Shown here: one piece after another, positions 57,563 through 64,000 of the stretch
Numbering within the stretch: position 1 is the first letter of the stretch
Layout: each line of letters begins with the position of its first letter
NCBI GenBank assembly: GCA_027489175.1
Contig: JAIYAE010000002.1
Coordinates: 1-64,000 of the forward strand
Reading direction: 5' to 3'
Source of the DNA: Rhodobacter sp.
GTDB lineage: Bacteria; Pseudomonadota; Alphaproteobacteria; Rhodobacterales; Rhodobacteraceae
DNA length: 64,000 nucleotides
Program-made: the position numbers and the translations under genes
The notes under the pieces: generated by a model
What the model was told of the DNA's origin: nothing
The model's input: only the letters and a program-made list of their open reading frames with translations
The model's database searches: none

Positions 57563-59070
57563 GCCGCCCCGCCCTCGCGGATCGCCAACCGGCAGGGCAG
57601 GGCCCAGCGGTGCAGCATCCGCCCATCCGCCGCCGCAAGCGCCCAGCCGTCGCGGATGGCCACTTGCCCCGGCCCTTCGGGTGCGACCCCATAGCCATAG
57701 CGCAGGACGGCCTCGCCCTTGGGTCGTTTGTCCAGCGTGACCAGCACCGCCTGCGCATCGCTTGGGTCCACCTCGACCGACAGGATCTTCGCCCCCGCCG
57801 TATCGCCATCCAGCGCCAGACCCACGGGACGGTCTCCACCGATACTGTCGCCCGGCGCCAGCACCAGATCTCCCAGCGCCCGCAAGACCAGCCGCAGGAC
57901 CACCGCGCCTTTCGGCCCACCTTCAAGTTCCGCCAGATGGATGACCGGACAGCGCCAGCCGTCAATGAGCGGGTCAGGCTTCAAACTTTGCGCCCCTGCC
58001 GCACTCGCCGCTGCGGCCGACATCGCTGCCATCTGCCGGCGCGCTTCGGCCGTCGGGCGGTCATATTCGTCATGGGCAAACATCGTGCTTGGGGCCGCGA
58101 TCACCAGCCGATGCGCCCCGCAATTCCACGCCAGTTCCCACTGCGCGTCGATCACCCGGTCGTCGGTCAGACCGGGCCGCCCGGCCTCAAACCGCGCAAC
58201 AAAAACCGGCCGGTCAAAGCCCAGCCGGGCCAGCCCCGCCGCAACCTTGTCCATCAAGGCCAGCATCCCGTCACGATAGTCTGTGGCCGACCCCTCCACC
58301 GCCTCCAGCGCGAAATCGAGGGTGACCGCAAAGATCCGCGCCGGTTTGCCCAGACGCGCCGCCGCCCGCTTCAGGTTCCCCGCCGCGCGCAACAGGTTCT
58401 CCACCGCCACCCCGCCCGCCAGTGCCGTGGCTGAGGCAGAGCTGTCGGTTTCCACCCGCGTCACGAACAAGGGCAGGCCCGCGTGTTTCTCCAGCTGCCA
58501 GTCCAGGCAGACCTCGGCCATCAGCGCCTCATGCGTCATCTCGCGCAAGTGGGCCAGAAGATCAGTCGCCGCCGCCCGCTCCACCCCCGCATGGCCGACC
58601 GCGCCAATGTCATCGGCCGGGGCAAGGATATGAAACGGGTAGGCCGCGCCCTCCGCGTTCGCCAAGGCCGCCCGTGGTCCGCCGATGCCAAGGATGCCCA
58701 CCACAGCGCCCGGCGCATCGGCCACCACATCACCGCCCGCCCGGCACAGCCGGAAATCGCGCGGCCCCTGCCGCCCCGGCAACCGCCCGGAAAACCGCAG
58801 CCACTCCCCCTCGGCCCGGATGTTCCAGACGTCGCGGCCCTCCAGCATCGCCTCAAGCTCGGCCAGATCGTGCGGCTCTGCAGTCGGAGCCTCGGCCTGC
58901 AGCCGTCCGCCCAGCCGCAGCGCGATGTCGTCGATCACCTTGTCGGCAAGTCGCAACACAAGGCCGGACGGATCATAGCCGATCACATCGCCATTCCTTG
59001 CCCGCACCAATACGCCATGACCCGCCCGCATCTTCGTGCCTGCCGGGATATTGTCAGTCTTGTCGGTCAC
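57559..59070 (-). CDS. Large hypothetical protein heading the sulfatase operon
   Basis: A 503-residue protein from the GTG at 59070 (gaaaga upstream); the frame could extend to 59139 but without conserved sequence. I do not recognise it. The first 40 residues include GVLVRARNGDVIGYDPSG. The middle has alternating strands and helices (ARIFAVTLDFALEAVEG, RPVFVARFEAG, HRLVIAAPSTMFAHDEYDRP) with a layout faintly like SGNH or sialate-esterase enzymes. The end has beta-rich repeats. The Asp/His pair in FAHDEYD would be the place to look for catalysis. There is no signal peptide. It is the first gene of an operon with the LamG-like and sulfatase genes. Confidence 0.55.
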   Translation of the reverse strand: MTDKTDNIPAGTKMRAGHGVLVRARNGDVIGYDPSGLVLRLADKVIDDIALRLGGRLQAEAPTAEPHDLAELEAMLEGRDVWNIRAEGEWLRFSGRLPGRQGPRDFRLCRAGGDVVADAPGAVVGILGIGGPRAALANAEGAAYPFHILAPADDIGAVGHAGVERAAATDLLAHLREMTHEALMAEVCLDWQLEKHAGLPLFVTRVETDSSASATALAGGVAVENLLRAAGNLKRAAARLGKPARIFAVTLDFALEAVEGSATDYRDGMLALMDKVAAGLARLGFDRPVFVARFEAGRPGLTDDRVIDAQWELAWNCGAHRLVIAAPSTMFAHDEYDRPTAEARRQMAAMSAAAASAAGAQSLKPDPLIDGWRCPVIHLAELEGGPKGAVVLRLVLRALGDLVLAPGDSIGGDRPVGLALDGDTAGAKILSVEVDPSDAQAVLVTLDKRPKGEAVLRYGYGVAPEGPGQVAIRDGWALAAADGRMLHRWALPCRLAIREGGAA

Positions 59071-59154
59071 GCGGTTTCTTTCGGTTCCTGCAACCCCGGC
59101 CCATGGGACCGCAGCACCCACCCGGACGCCGGATTGCAAACATGTGGAAAATAC

Positions 59155-59171
59155 CCTAACCCACGGTTAGG
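59155..59171. promoter_or_regulatory. Short inverted repeat in a divergent promoter region
   Basis: CCTAACC (59155-59161) and GGTTAGG (59165-59171) form a 7-3-7 inverted repeat in the 133-base gap between the divergent genes at 59070 and 59204. Its position fits an operator for one or both genes, but the short loop also allows a hairpin. No regulator is adjacent. Confidence 0.4.
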
Positions 59172-59203
59172 TTTCGTTCCAGTAGGTCGAAGGCCATGCC
59201 AGC

Positions 59204-60109
59204 TTGACCGACACAGCCCTCACGCCCCTGCCGCCAATCCTGCCCGACGCAACAGCCGCGGACGCCGCAAGCGCTTTCCGGGTTGTCTCCCCCAAGGCTG
59301 CCCTCTGGTTTGAACCGGGCTCACGCCAACTCGTTGTCAGCTTTGACAATCTGGCCACCGTCGATGATCCCTATCCCCGGCCCCCGTGGCTTTTGGCCCG
59401 CCTTCAGGCCGAGGGCTATGCGGTGCTGGGCGTCCAGACCTTCGCCAAGGATTGGTATCGCAACCCCGACGCCGCCCCGTTGGTCCAAACCCTCGCCGCG
59501 ACCGGGTTCTTCGCGCAGTTTGAACGCGTGGTCTTCATCGGCGCGTCGATGGGGGCCTTTGCCGCGATCAACCTGGCCACGCTGGTGCCGGGGGCGCTGG
59601 TCATCGCCTTTTCGCCCCAGTCGACCATGGCCACCGCCATCGCCCCGTTTGAACGCCGCTTCGGCTGGGCCGTCCGCAAAAGCGACTGGACGACCCCGGC
59701 CTTCCTTGACGTCCGCGATGCCCTGCCGAACGTGGCCGGGATCATCCTGCTTTATGATGGCCGGGTGCCCGAAGACCTGGCCCACGCCCGCCGCCTGACC
59801 GCGCCCAATGTCCAGGCCCTTCGCGTGGATCATTCCACCCACGAAGCCATCCGCGTGATCCTGAAATGCGGTGCCCTGCCGCCCTTGCTGGCCGAGGTGA
59901 TGCAGACCGGCCGCGCTGGCCCCGCCTTCTGGCAGGCCATGCGCGCCCGCCGCACCGTGCGCAAGTGGGCCCGCGCGATGATGGAGGCGGTGGTGGCAGA
60001 AGGTCACCCCACCCGCATCCGCGCCACGGCGACGGCCCTTCTGCGGCAAGAGGATTACCTGTTCGCGCAAGTCGCCTTGCGTGACCTGAAAGCCAAGCCG
60101 CCCGCCTGA
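59204..60109 (+). CDS. Alpha/beta hydrolase-fold protein
   Basis: A 301-residue protein with a TTG start and weak AAGG ribosome site; no better ATG exists before the conserved part. It has RQLVVSFDNLATVD, then the nucleophile-elbow motif GASMGAF with Ser115, ALVIAFSPQST, and DHSTHE as possible His region near residue 205. The layout matches uncharacterised alpha/beta hydrolases found beside glycosyltransferases in marine and freshwater Rhodobacterales. It is the only rightward gene in this locus. Its stop abuts that of the convergent gene, the two sharing a TGATCA. Confidence 0.65.
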   Translation: MTDTALTPLPPILPDATAADAASAFRVVSPKAALWFEPGSRQLVVSFDNLATVDDPYPRPPWLLARLQAEGYAVLGVQTFAKDWYRNPDAAPLVQTLAATGFFAQFERVVFIGASMGAFAAINLATLVPGALVIAFSPQSTMATAIAPFERRFGWAVRKSDWTTPAFLDVRDALPNVAGIILLYDGRVPEDLAHARRLTAPNVQALRVDHSTHEAIRVILKCGALPPLLAEVMQTGRAGPAFWQAMRARRTVRKWARAMMEAVVAEGHPTRIRATATALLRQEDYLFAQVALRDLKAKPPA

Positions 60110-61879
60110 TCAGGCCCGCAGAAAAAGAAGCGACCCGCCGTCTGCCGTCTTCGCATCTTCCTGGAAACCCACTGATACCAGCGCTCCAGTGAACCCTTCG
60201 CGCAGCGCGTCCCGCTCGGCCGCCGTTTCAAACGGCAGGATGATCCGCCGAACGCTTTCCAGCGGGGCCGCCGCCAGCGCCTCCGCCATCACTCCCGCCC
60301 GCCCGTTCACCCGCAAAGCATCAGGGCGGTAGTCGCGCAGATAAGCATCAAGCCCCCCTGCGACCCCGAGCTTGCCGCCAACCAGCTTCAAGATCGAGGT
60401 ATCCTCAAACCCATTGCGCCGGAACACCTCAGCCGCGGCCTTGGTCATGCCGGGGGCCTCGTCCTGCAGCATCACCACCAGCCCCGGCGCGTCACGCAGC
60501 GCCTTCATAGCGCAAAAGCCGATGCCGCCGCCCAGTTCCAGCAGCCGTTTCGCCCCGCCCAGATAGCCCGCGATGTTGCGCGCATGTTTGCGGTCGAACT
60601 TGCCCGCAAGGATGGCCATCACCGCCTCGGCCCCGAACAACTGCGGGTCGGCGGGCAGCAGAAGCTTCTGGTTCTCCACCCACTCCACCTTGTCCGACAG
60701 CGCCACCTTCGGCCCCGCATAGGCACCGGGAGGCGCAGCAGGCGGCTGCGCTGCCCGCACCTCTGCCGCCGCATCGACGGTGCGCTTTTCGACCTTGCTC
60801 ATCTTCTCGGCAATCTTGGCCGGGTCGCGGGCTTTCGGGGGCTTCGCCTCAACCTTGGTGATCGGCACCTTCCCGGCCTCGATCAACCCGGCCTTCAAAT
60901 CGGCATAGGCCGCCGTCCCGCGCAGTTCGGCCAGCCGCGCCTCAACCCGCGCCAGTGCCGCCTCATGCAATTCGCGCAGCACGGGGTCTTTCAGCAACTC
61001 CGCCATGATCTCGGCCCGCCGGGGGGCATGGCGCAGGATATGGGTATCGGACACCTCATTGCGGTCCTGCAGCGCCCAGTAATCGGCGTTGTACTTGTCG
61101 GCCTTGTTGTTGACGTTCCCCCGCAGCCGCCGGATCGCATAGCTTTCGATCGACTTCACCGCATAGTGGTTCATCTGCGCCCAGTCGAAGCCCACGGTCC
61201 GCCGGATCGACCGCCAGCCGCGAAACTTGAAATAATCCTCCATCTTCTGGCCAGACCCGTTCAGCCACAGCACCGTTTCGGGAAACCGCTCCTTCAGGTG
61301 CTTGTTCTTGATCGAGGGGCGATGGATGCCCAGCTTCCAGTACTCCGGGTCATACTTGAACAGCGTCTTCACCCCCCAGCCCATGTGCCACAAGGGCGGG
61401 GCAGCGCGGGTGTATTGTTCGGTCACCGGGGCAGGGGACCAGTCCACCACCCCGCCGGACCCAAAGATGCGCCAGGTGACCACGATCCCGTTCGCGCCCG
61501 CCGCCACCGCGTCATCCAGCATCCCGTCCAGATGGCCCGAGGGGTGGTTGACCGACAGAAACTCATCCGCGTCAAACACCATCACCCAGTCGGCATCGGC
61601 GACCAGCACCTCCTCCTGTGCGTGGCTCAGTGCCGAAGGCTGCGGCTTGCCCCCGGGCTTGATGACATTGGGCCGGTGGTAGCCAAGGCCAAGCTCTTCC
61701 AGCCGCTCCAGCATCTCGACCGTGCCATCGGTGCAGTCGTTGGTGTAGACGAGGATATCGGTGAACCCGACCGCCAGATGATGCGCGAACCATTCCAGCA
61801 GGAACGGCGCTTCGTCCTTCATCATCGACACCGCCATCACCACGCCATGGCGGCTGATGGGCTTTTTCAGGGTCACCAC
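60110..61879 (-). CDS. Glycosyltransferase family 2-like domain fused to a SAM methyltransferase-like domain
   Basis: A 589-residue protein. The chosen start is a GTG at 61879, 11 bases after the upstream stop; the frame continues further but only across the upstream gene. Residues about 1-270 are a GT2-type (Glyco_tranf_2_4) domain: MAVSMMKDEAPFLLEWFAHH, VYTNDCTDGT and VFDADEF with D103-x-D105. A helical, Lys/Ala-rich linker (about 330-400) joins it to a methyltransferase-like domain from about 430 (RLLELGGGIGFCAMKAL, glycine loop intact). A bifunctional sugar transfer and O-methylation enzyme is plausible, as is methylation of a different part of the glycan. Confidence 0.78.
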   Translation of the reverse strand: MVTLKKPISRHGVVMAVSMMKDEAPFLLEWFAHHLAVGFTDILVYTNDCTDGTVEMLERLEELGLGYHRPNVIKPGGKPQPSALSHAQEEVLVADADWVMVFDADEFLSVNHPSGHLDGMLDDAVAAGANGIVVTWRIFGSGGVVDWSPAPVTEQYTRAAPPLWHMGWGVKTLFKYDPEYWKLGIHRPSIKNKHLKERFPETVLWLNGSGQKMEDYFKFRGWRSIRRTVGFDWAQMNHYAVKSIESYAIRRLRGNVNNKADKYNADYWALQDRNEVSDTHILRHAPRRAEIMAELLKDPVLRELHEAALARVEARLAELRGTAAYADLKAGLIEAGKVPITKVEAKPPKARDPAKIAEKMSKVEKRTVDAAAEVRAAQPPAAPPGAYAGPKVALSDKVEWVENQKLLLPADPQLFGAEAVMAILAGKFDRKHARNIAGYLGGAKRLLELGGGIGFCAMKALRDAPGLVVMLQDEAPGMTKAAAEVFRRNGFEDTSILKLVGGKLGVAGGLDAYLRDYRPDALRVNGRAGVMAEALAAAPLESVRRIILPFETAAERDALREGFTGALVSVGFQEDAKTADGGSLLFLRA

Positions 61880-61889
61880 GGCCGCCCGA

Positions 61890-62732
61890 TCATTCTTCCA
61901 GCGCTGCGCCCGGGTCGATGCCAAGCGCGTCACACATCCGCGCGACGTAGGAATTGGCAAGGGGCGGGTTCCGGCGCCAGTAGGGCTTGGTCCCGTTGGT
62001 ATAAAGGTGGACAGATACGGTTGCATCGGTGAAATGCCCCTCAACCCGGCCGTAGGGGTCAAAGAACACGTCGTTCAACTGGAACGGCACCGGGTAAAGC
62101 ACATCCGGCGTCATCGCCTTGGCAATGTCCCCGGTCTGTTGCGCAAACCAGGTAAAGGCCTGCGGGCCAAAGGCCGTGCGTTCCGTCTTGTAGATCGCCG
62201 CGGCGTGGGAAAGGTCACCCTTCTCGGTCACCCGGTCCATCATCTTGCGCTGCTTCTTGTTCCACCATGCGGGGTAGTCGGGCAGGTTGTCGTAGTAGTC
62301 CAGCAGTTGATCCATCAGCGCGCATTCGGCCGGCAACCCTACCACCCCGCAATTCAGCGCGCCCCGCATCCCGTGACCGGCAAAGACATAGTCCCACTCA
62401 TCCGGGAAAGGCGCATGGCAGAACGCGTCGCAGTCGATCCACAAGGCCCCGGTTTTCCGGATCATCTTGTAGCGGAACACGTTCGACAGGAACGAGGCTG
62501 ACGTCGCCTCTACCAGCCCCATGTCCAGCTCCATGATCTCTTCTGCCGGGCGGATGACCACGCCGTCAGGGGCGTTCTGCACGTCATCGGTGCAGTAAAG
62601 CGTCACCGGATGGCCATGCATCAGGTGCGATTTCAGGCAAAGCTGGTTCAGGTAATGCAGCCTGTCCCCGATCCAGAGCGAGGCGACAGGGCGACGGTCA
62701 AGCTTCATTGCCGGGGTTCCAGATGGGGTCAT
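61890..62732 (-). CDS. GT32-like glycosyltransferase
   Basis: A protein of about 280 residues. ATG codons at 62732 and 62708 are both possible; the second begins at the conserved part (MKLDRRPVASLWIGDRLHYL). It has LFRYKMIRKTGALWIDCDAF-type sequence; the visible core is FLSNVFRYKMIRKTGALWID, with Asp-Cys-Asp as DxD. GALNCGVVGLPAECALMD and SVHLYTNGTKPYWRR follow, as in other GT32/capsular transferases. The frame is open up to 63101, but that part runs through the cobalamin riboswitch on the other strand and is not coding. It heads the leftward set with the 60110 gene. Confidence 0.78.
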   Translation of the reverse strand: MTPSGTPAMKLDRRPVASLWIGDRLHYLNQLCLKSHLMHGHPVTLYCTDDVQNAPDGVVIRPAEEIMELDMGLVEATSASFLSNVFRYKMIRKTGALWIDCDAFCHAPFPDEWDYVFAGHGMRGALNCGVVGLPAECALMDQLLDYYDNLPDYPAWWNKKQRKMMDRVTEKGDLSHAAAIYKTERTAFGPQAFTWFAQQTGDIAKAMTPDVLYPVPFQLNDVFFDPYGRVEGHFTDATVSVHLYTNGTKPYWRRNPPLANSYVARMCDALGIDPGAALEE

Positions 62733-62899
62733 GTTGCGGCCAAGTCCTAAAGGATCAGTCCGGTCGAAACAACCGCTTTGGCCGCGCCGCACCCCCCGCC
62801 GCCAATCCCGTTCCCGGCAGCGCCCTCTGCCGCAGGCCAAGCCGGACCTGTCGTTTTCTGCCTTGCCCGCCGGCCCGTTCCGTCGCACACAAGGGCATA

Positions 62900-63085
62900 G
62901 ATGGTTCCCGGCCAAACCACGCGCGGCCGGGTGAAAAGGGAATACGGTGAAGGTGTAGGCAACAGCCGCCAACTCCGTGACTGCCCCCGCAACTGTAAGC
63001 GGCGAGCGACCCCCACAGGCCACTGGTCCGACCGGACCGGGAAGGCAGGGGCAAGCCCAGACCCGCGAGTCAGGAGACCTGCCAT
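62900..63085 (+). ncRNA. Cobalamin riboswitch
   Basis: The conserved landmarks of the class I cobalamin aptamer are in order. GGGTGAAAAGGGAATACGGTG spans 62931-62949 (quoted here only by its core GGGAATACGGTG), ACTGCCCCCGCAACTGTAAG lies at about 62980-62999, and the B12 box AGTCAGGAGACCTGCC is at 63068-63083. A variable hairpin (GGTCCGACCGGACC) sits between them. Binding of adenosylcobalamin or a relative would reduce expression of the downstream operon. It lies 130 bases ahead of the ABC ATPase gene. Confidence 0.96.
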
Positions 63086-63100
63086 CAGCGTCAGTAACCA

Positions 63101-63124
63101 CCGGGCGGGGTGCCCCGGAAGGAG
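63101..63124 (+). promoter_or_regulatory. Hairpin next to the ribosome site, probable expression platform
   Basis: CCGGG (63101-63105) can pair with CCCGG (63114-63118), with a nested GGGG/CCCC option, and the stem directly abuts the AAGGAG ribosome site at 63119-63124. This is consistent with control of translation by the riboswitch rather than of transcription, as there is no U tract. Confidence 0.5.
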
Positions 63125-63130
63125 CGTTTG

Positions 63131-63220
63131 ATGACCGTCACACCAGGGCCCATGGCCTTTGTCCCGGCTGAGTCCCCGCAGCCCGACCATGTCCTGTCAC
63201 AGGGCCGGGCTTTGCCATGA
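63131..63220 (+). CDS. Leader reading frame of 29 codons between riboswitch and ABC ATPase
   Basis: An ATG at 63131 sits six bases after a near-ideal AAGGAG site and opens a 29-codon frame (MTVTPGPMAFVPAESPQ at its start). It ends in a TGA overlapping the ATG of the ABC ATPase gene (ATGA). The ATPase gene has no ribosome site of its own, because its upstream bases lie inside this frame. The small frame therefore most likely serves translational coupling, so that the riboswitch controls the operon through this start. The peptide has no recognised domain. Confidence 0.6.
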   Translation: MTVTPGPMAFVPAESPQPDHVLSQGRALP

Positions 63221-63987
63221 CCGCCACAGTCGAACTTTCCGGCGTCTTCTGGGGCCCCGCGCGCCAGCCGGACATTCTGCACGACCTCAGCTTCGCCGTC
63301 GCCAAGGGTGAGGTTTTGGCCATCTGCGGCGCGAACGGGGCGGGGAAATCCTCGCTCCTCCGCCTGCTTTACCGCCATCAGGCACCCCGCCGCGGCACCG
63401 TCCGGCTGATGGGCCGTGACATCTGGCAGATGAAAGCGCCCGAGACCGCCCGCATCGTCGCCGCCGTTCTGCAGGAACAACCGACCGACTTTGCCCTGAC
63501 CACGCGGCAGATCGTGGCCCTTGGCCGCCTGCCGCATCGCCGCGGCTTTGGCCCGGGGGCAACGGACGGCACGGCGGTTGACGCGGCTCTCTGCCGAATG
63601 GACCTTTCGGCCTTCGCCGACCGCGCTTTCGGCACGCTCTCGGGCGGTGAACGCCAACGCGTCATGGTGGCCCGGGCGCTGGCGCAGGACCCGCAGGTGA
63701 TCGTCCTCGACGAACCCACGAACCACCTCGACATCCGGCATCAGCTGGAACTCTTGGCACTTCTGCGCGGCCTTGGCCTGACCGTCATCACCACTCTGCA
63801 TGACCTGACCCTCGCCGCTGAATTCGCTGACCGGGTTCTGATCCTGCGCCAAGGCCGGATCATCGCCGATGCCCCCCCCGACCAAGCGCTGTGCGAGGCC
63901 ACCATCGCCCAAGCCTTCAACGTCACTGCCCGGGTGGACCGCACCGGCCCATCCCCCCGCTTCTCTTTTGAACTGCATGGACACTGA
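63217..63987 (+). CDS. ABC transporter ATP-binding protein, BtuD/FecE-like (probable cobalamin uptake)
   Basis: A 256-residue ATPase with Walker A GANGAGKSS at residues 38-46, signature LSGGERQRVMVARAL, Walker B VIVLDEPTNHLD and the H-loop in ITTLHDLTLAAEF. It belongs to the iron-siderophore/haem/B12 import group (BtuD, FecE, HmuV). The upstream cobalamin riboswitch makes B12 or a corrinoid precursor the likely cargo. The permease and binding protein should follow to the right, beyond the window. Confidence 0.88.
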   Translation: MTATVELSGVFWGPARQPDILHDLSFAVAKGEVLAICGANGAGKSSLLRLLYRHQAPRRGTVRLMGRDIWQMKAPETARIVAAVLQEQPTDFALTTRQIVALGRLPHRRGFGPGATDGTAVDAALCRMDLSAFADRAFGTLSGGERQRVMVARALAQDPQVIVLDEPTNHLDIRHQLELLALLRGLGLTVITTLHDLTLAAEFADRVLILRQGRIIADAPPDQALCEATIAQAFNVTARVDRTGPSPRFSFELHGH

Positions 63988-63988
63988 C

Positions 63989-64000
63989 ATGAAATACGCC
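63989..64000 (+). CDS. Start of the next operon gene (cut by the window edge)
   Basis: One base after the ATPase stop an ATG opens a frame reading Met-Lys-Tyr-Ala up to the window edge. A Lys soon after Met would fit a signal peptide of a binding protein, but four codons cannot identify the gene. Confidence 0.35.

Noticed and set aside
62733-63101. N-terminal extension of the GT32-like gene up to 63101
   Set aside because: This DNA is the cobalamin riboswitch and leader on the opposite strand; conserved GT sequence starts at 62708.

Overview
The window is high-GC, densely coded DNA from an alphaproteobacterium, most likely a Rhodobacterales/Paracoccaceae member. The case rests on gene content and style: a proteobacterial T6SS, large RTX proteins with a PrtD/PrtE-type type I exporter, many small glycosyltransferase fusions, ATGA overlaps and GTG starts. 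No rRNA, tRNA, insertion sequence or CRISPR array was seen.

Region 1 (1-15704) is a type VI secretion locus. A rightward operon carries the C-terminal part of the FHA protein TagH, then TssJ, TssK, TssL (with a peptidoglycan-binding OmpA end), TssM and TagF. Convergent to it is a leftward operon with a PP2C phosphatase, a membrane-anchored M15 peptidoglycan peptidase, a second TssM-like protein that lacks the NTPase domain, and a VgrG with a long octapeptide beta-helix. An OmpA-family protein diverges from this operon. TagH, TagF and PP2C together suggest threonine-phosphorylation control; the kinase is not in view.

Region 2 (15716-24157) holds three leftward genes (two glycosyltransferase-like proteins and one unknown). 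Facing away from them are a small exported protein, a caspase-like/Sel1/peptidoglycan-binding protein, a lipoprotein and a double glycosyltransferase.

Region 3 (24325-41131) is a two-component system (NarL-type regulator and HisKA_3 kinase) divergent from an 8.6 kb gene. That gene encodes a tandem animal-type haem peroxidase with RTX repeats, resembling the Mn(II)-oxidising MopA-type peroxidases. It is followed by a type I secretion ABC exporter, a membrane-anchored RTX protein and an HlyD-family adaptor. An outer-membrane TolC partner is not in the window.

Region 4 (41248-48466) is a drug-efflux unit. A TetR repressor is divergent from an RND adaptor, RND pump, short-chain dehydrogenase and DHA2-type MFS transporter, with a very clear doubled operator between them.

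Region 5 (48502-62732) is a mostly leftward surface-glycan or secreted-polymer locus. It contains several glycosyltransferases (families resembling GT32, GT61, GT8 and GT2/GT92, some fused to a second transferase or a methyltransferase-like domain), two alpha/beta hydrolase-like proteins, a sulfatase carrying RTX repeats, a LamG-like protein and one large unknown.

Region 6 (62900-64000) is a cobalamin riboswitch, a 29-codon leader reading frame and a BtuD-like ABC ATPase, with the next gene of the operon just starting at the window edge.
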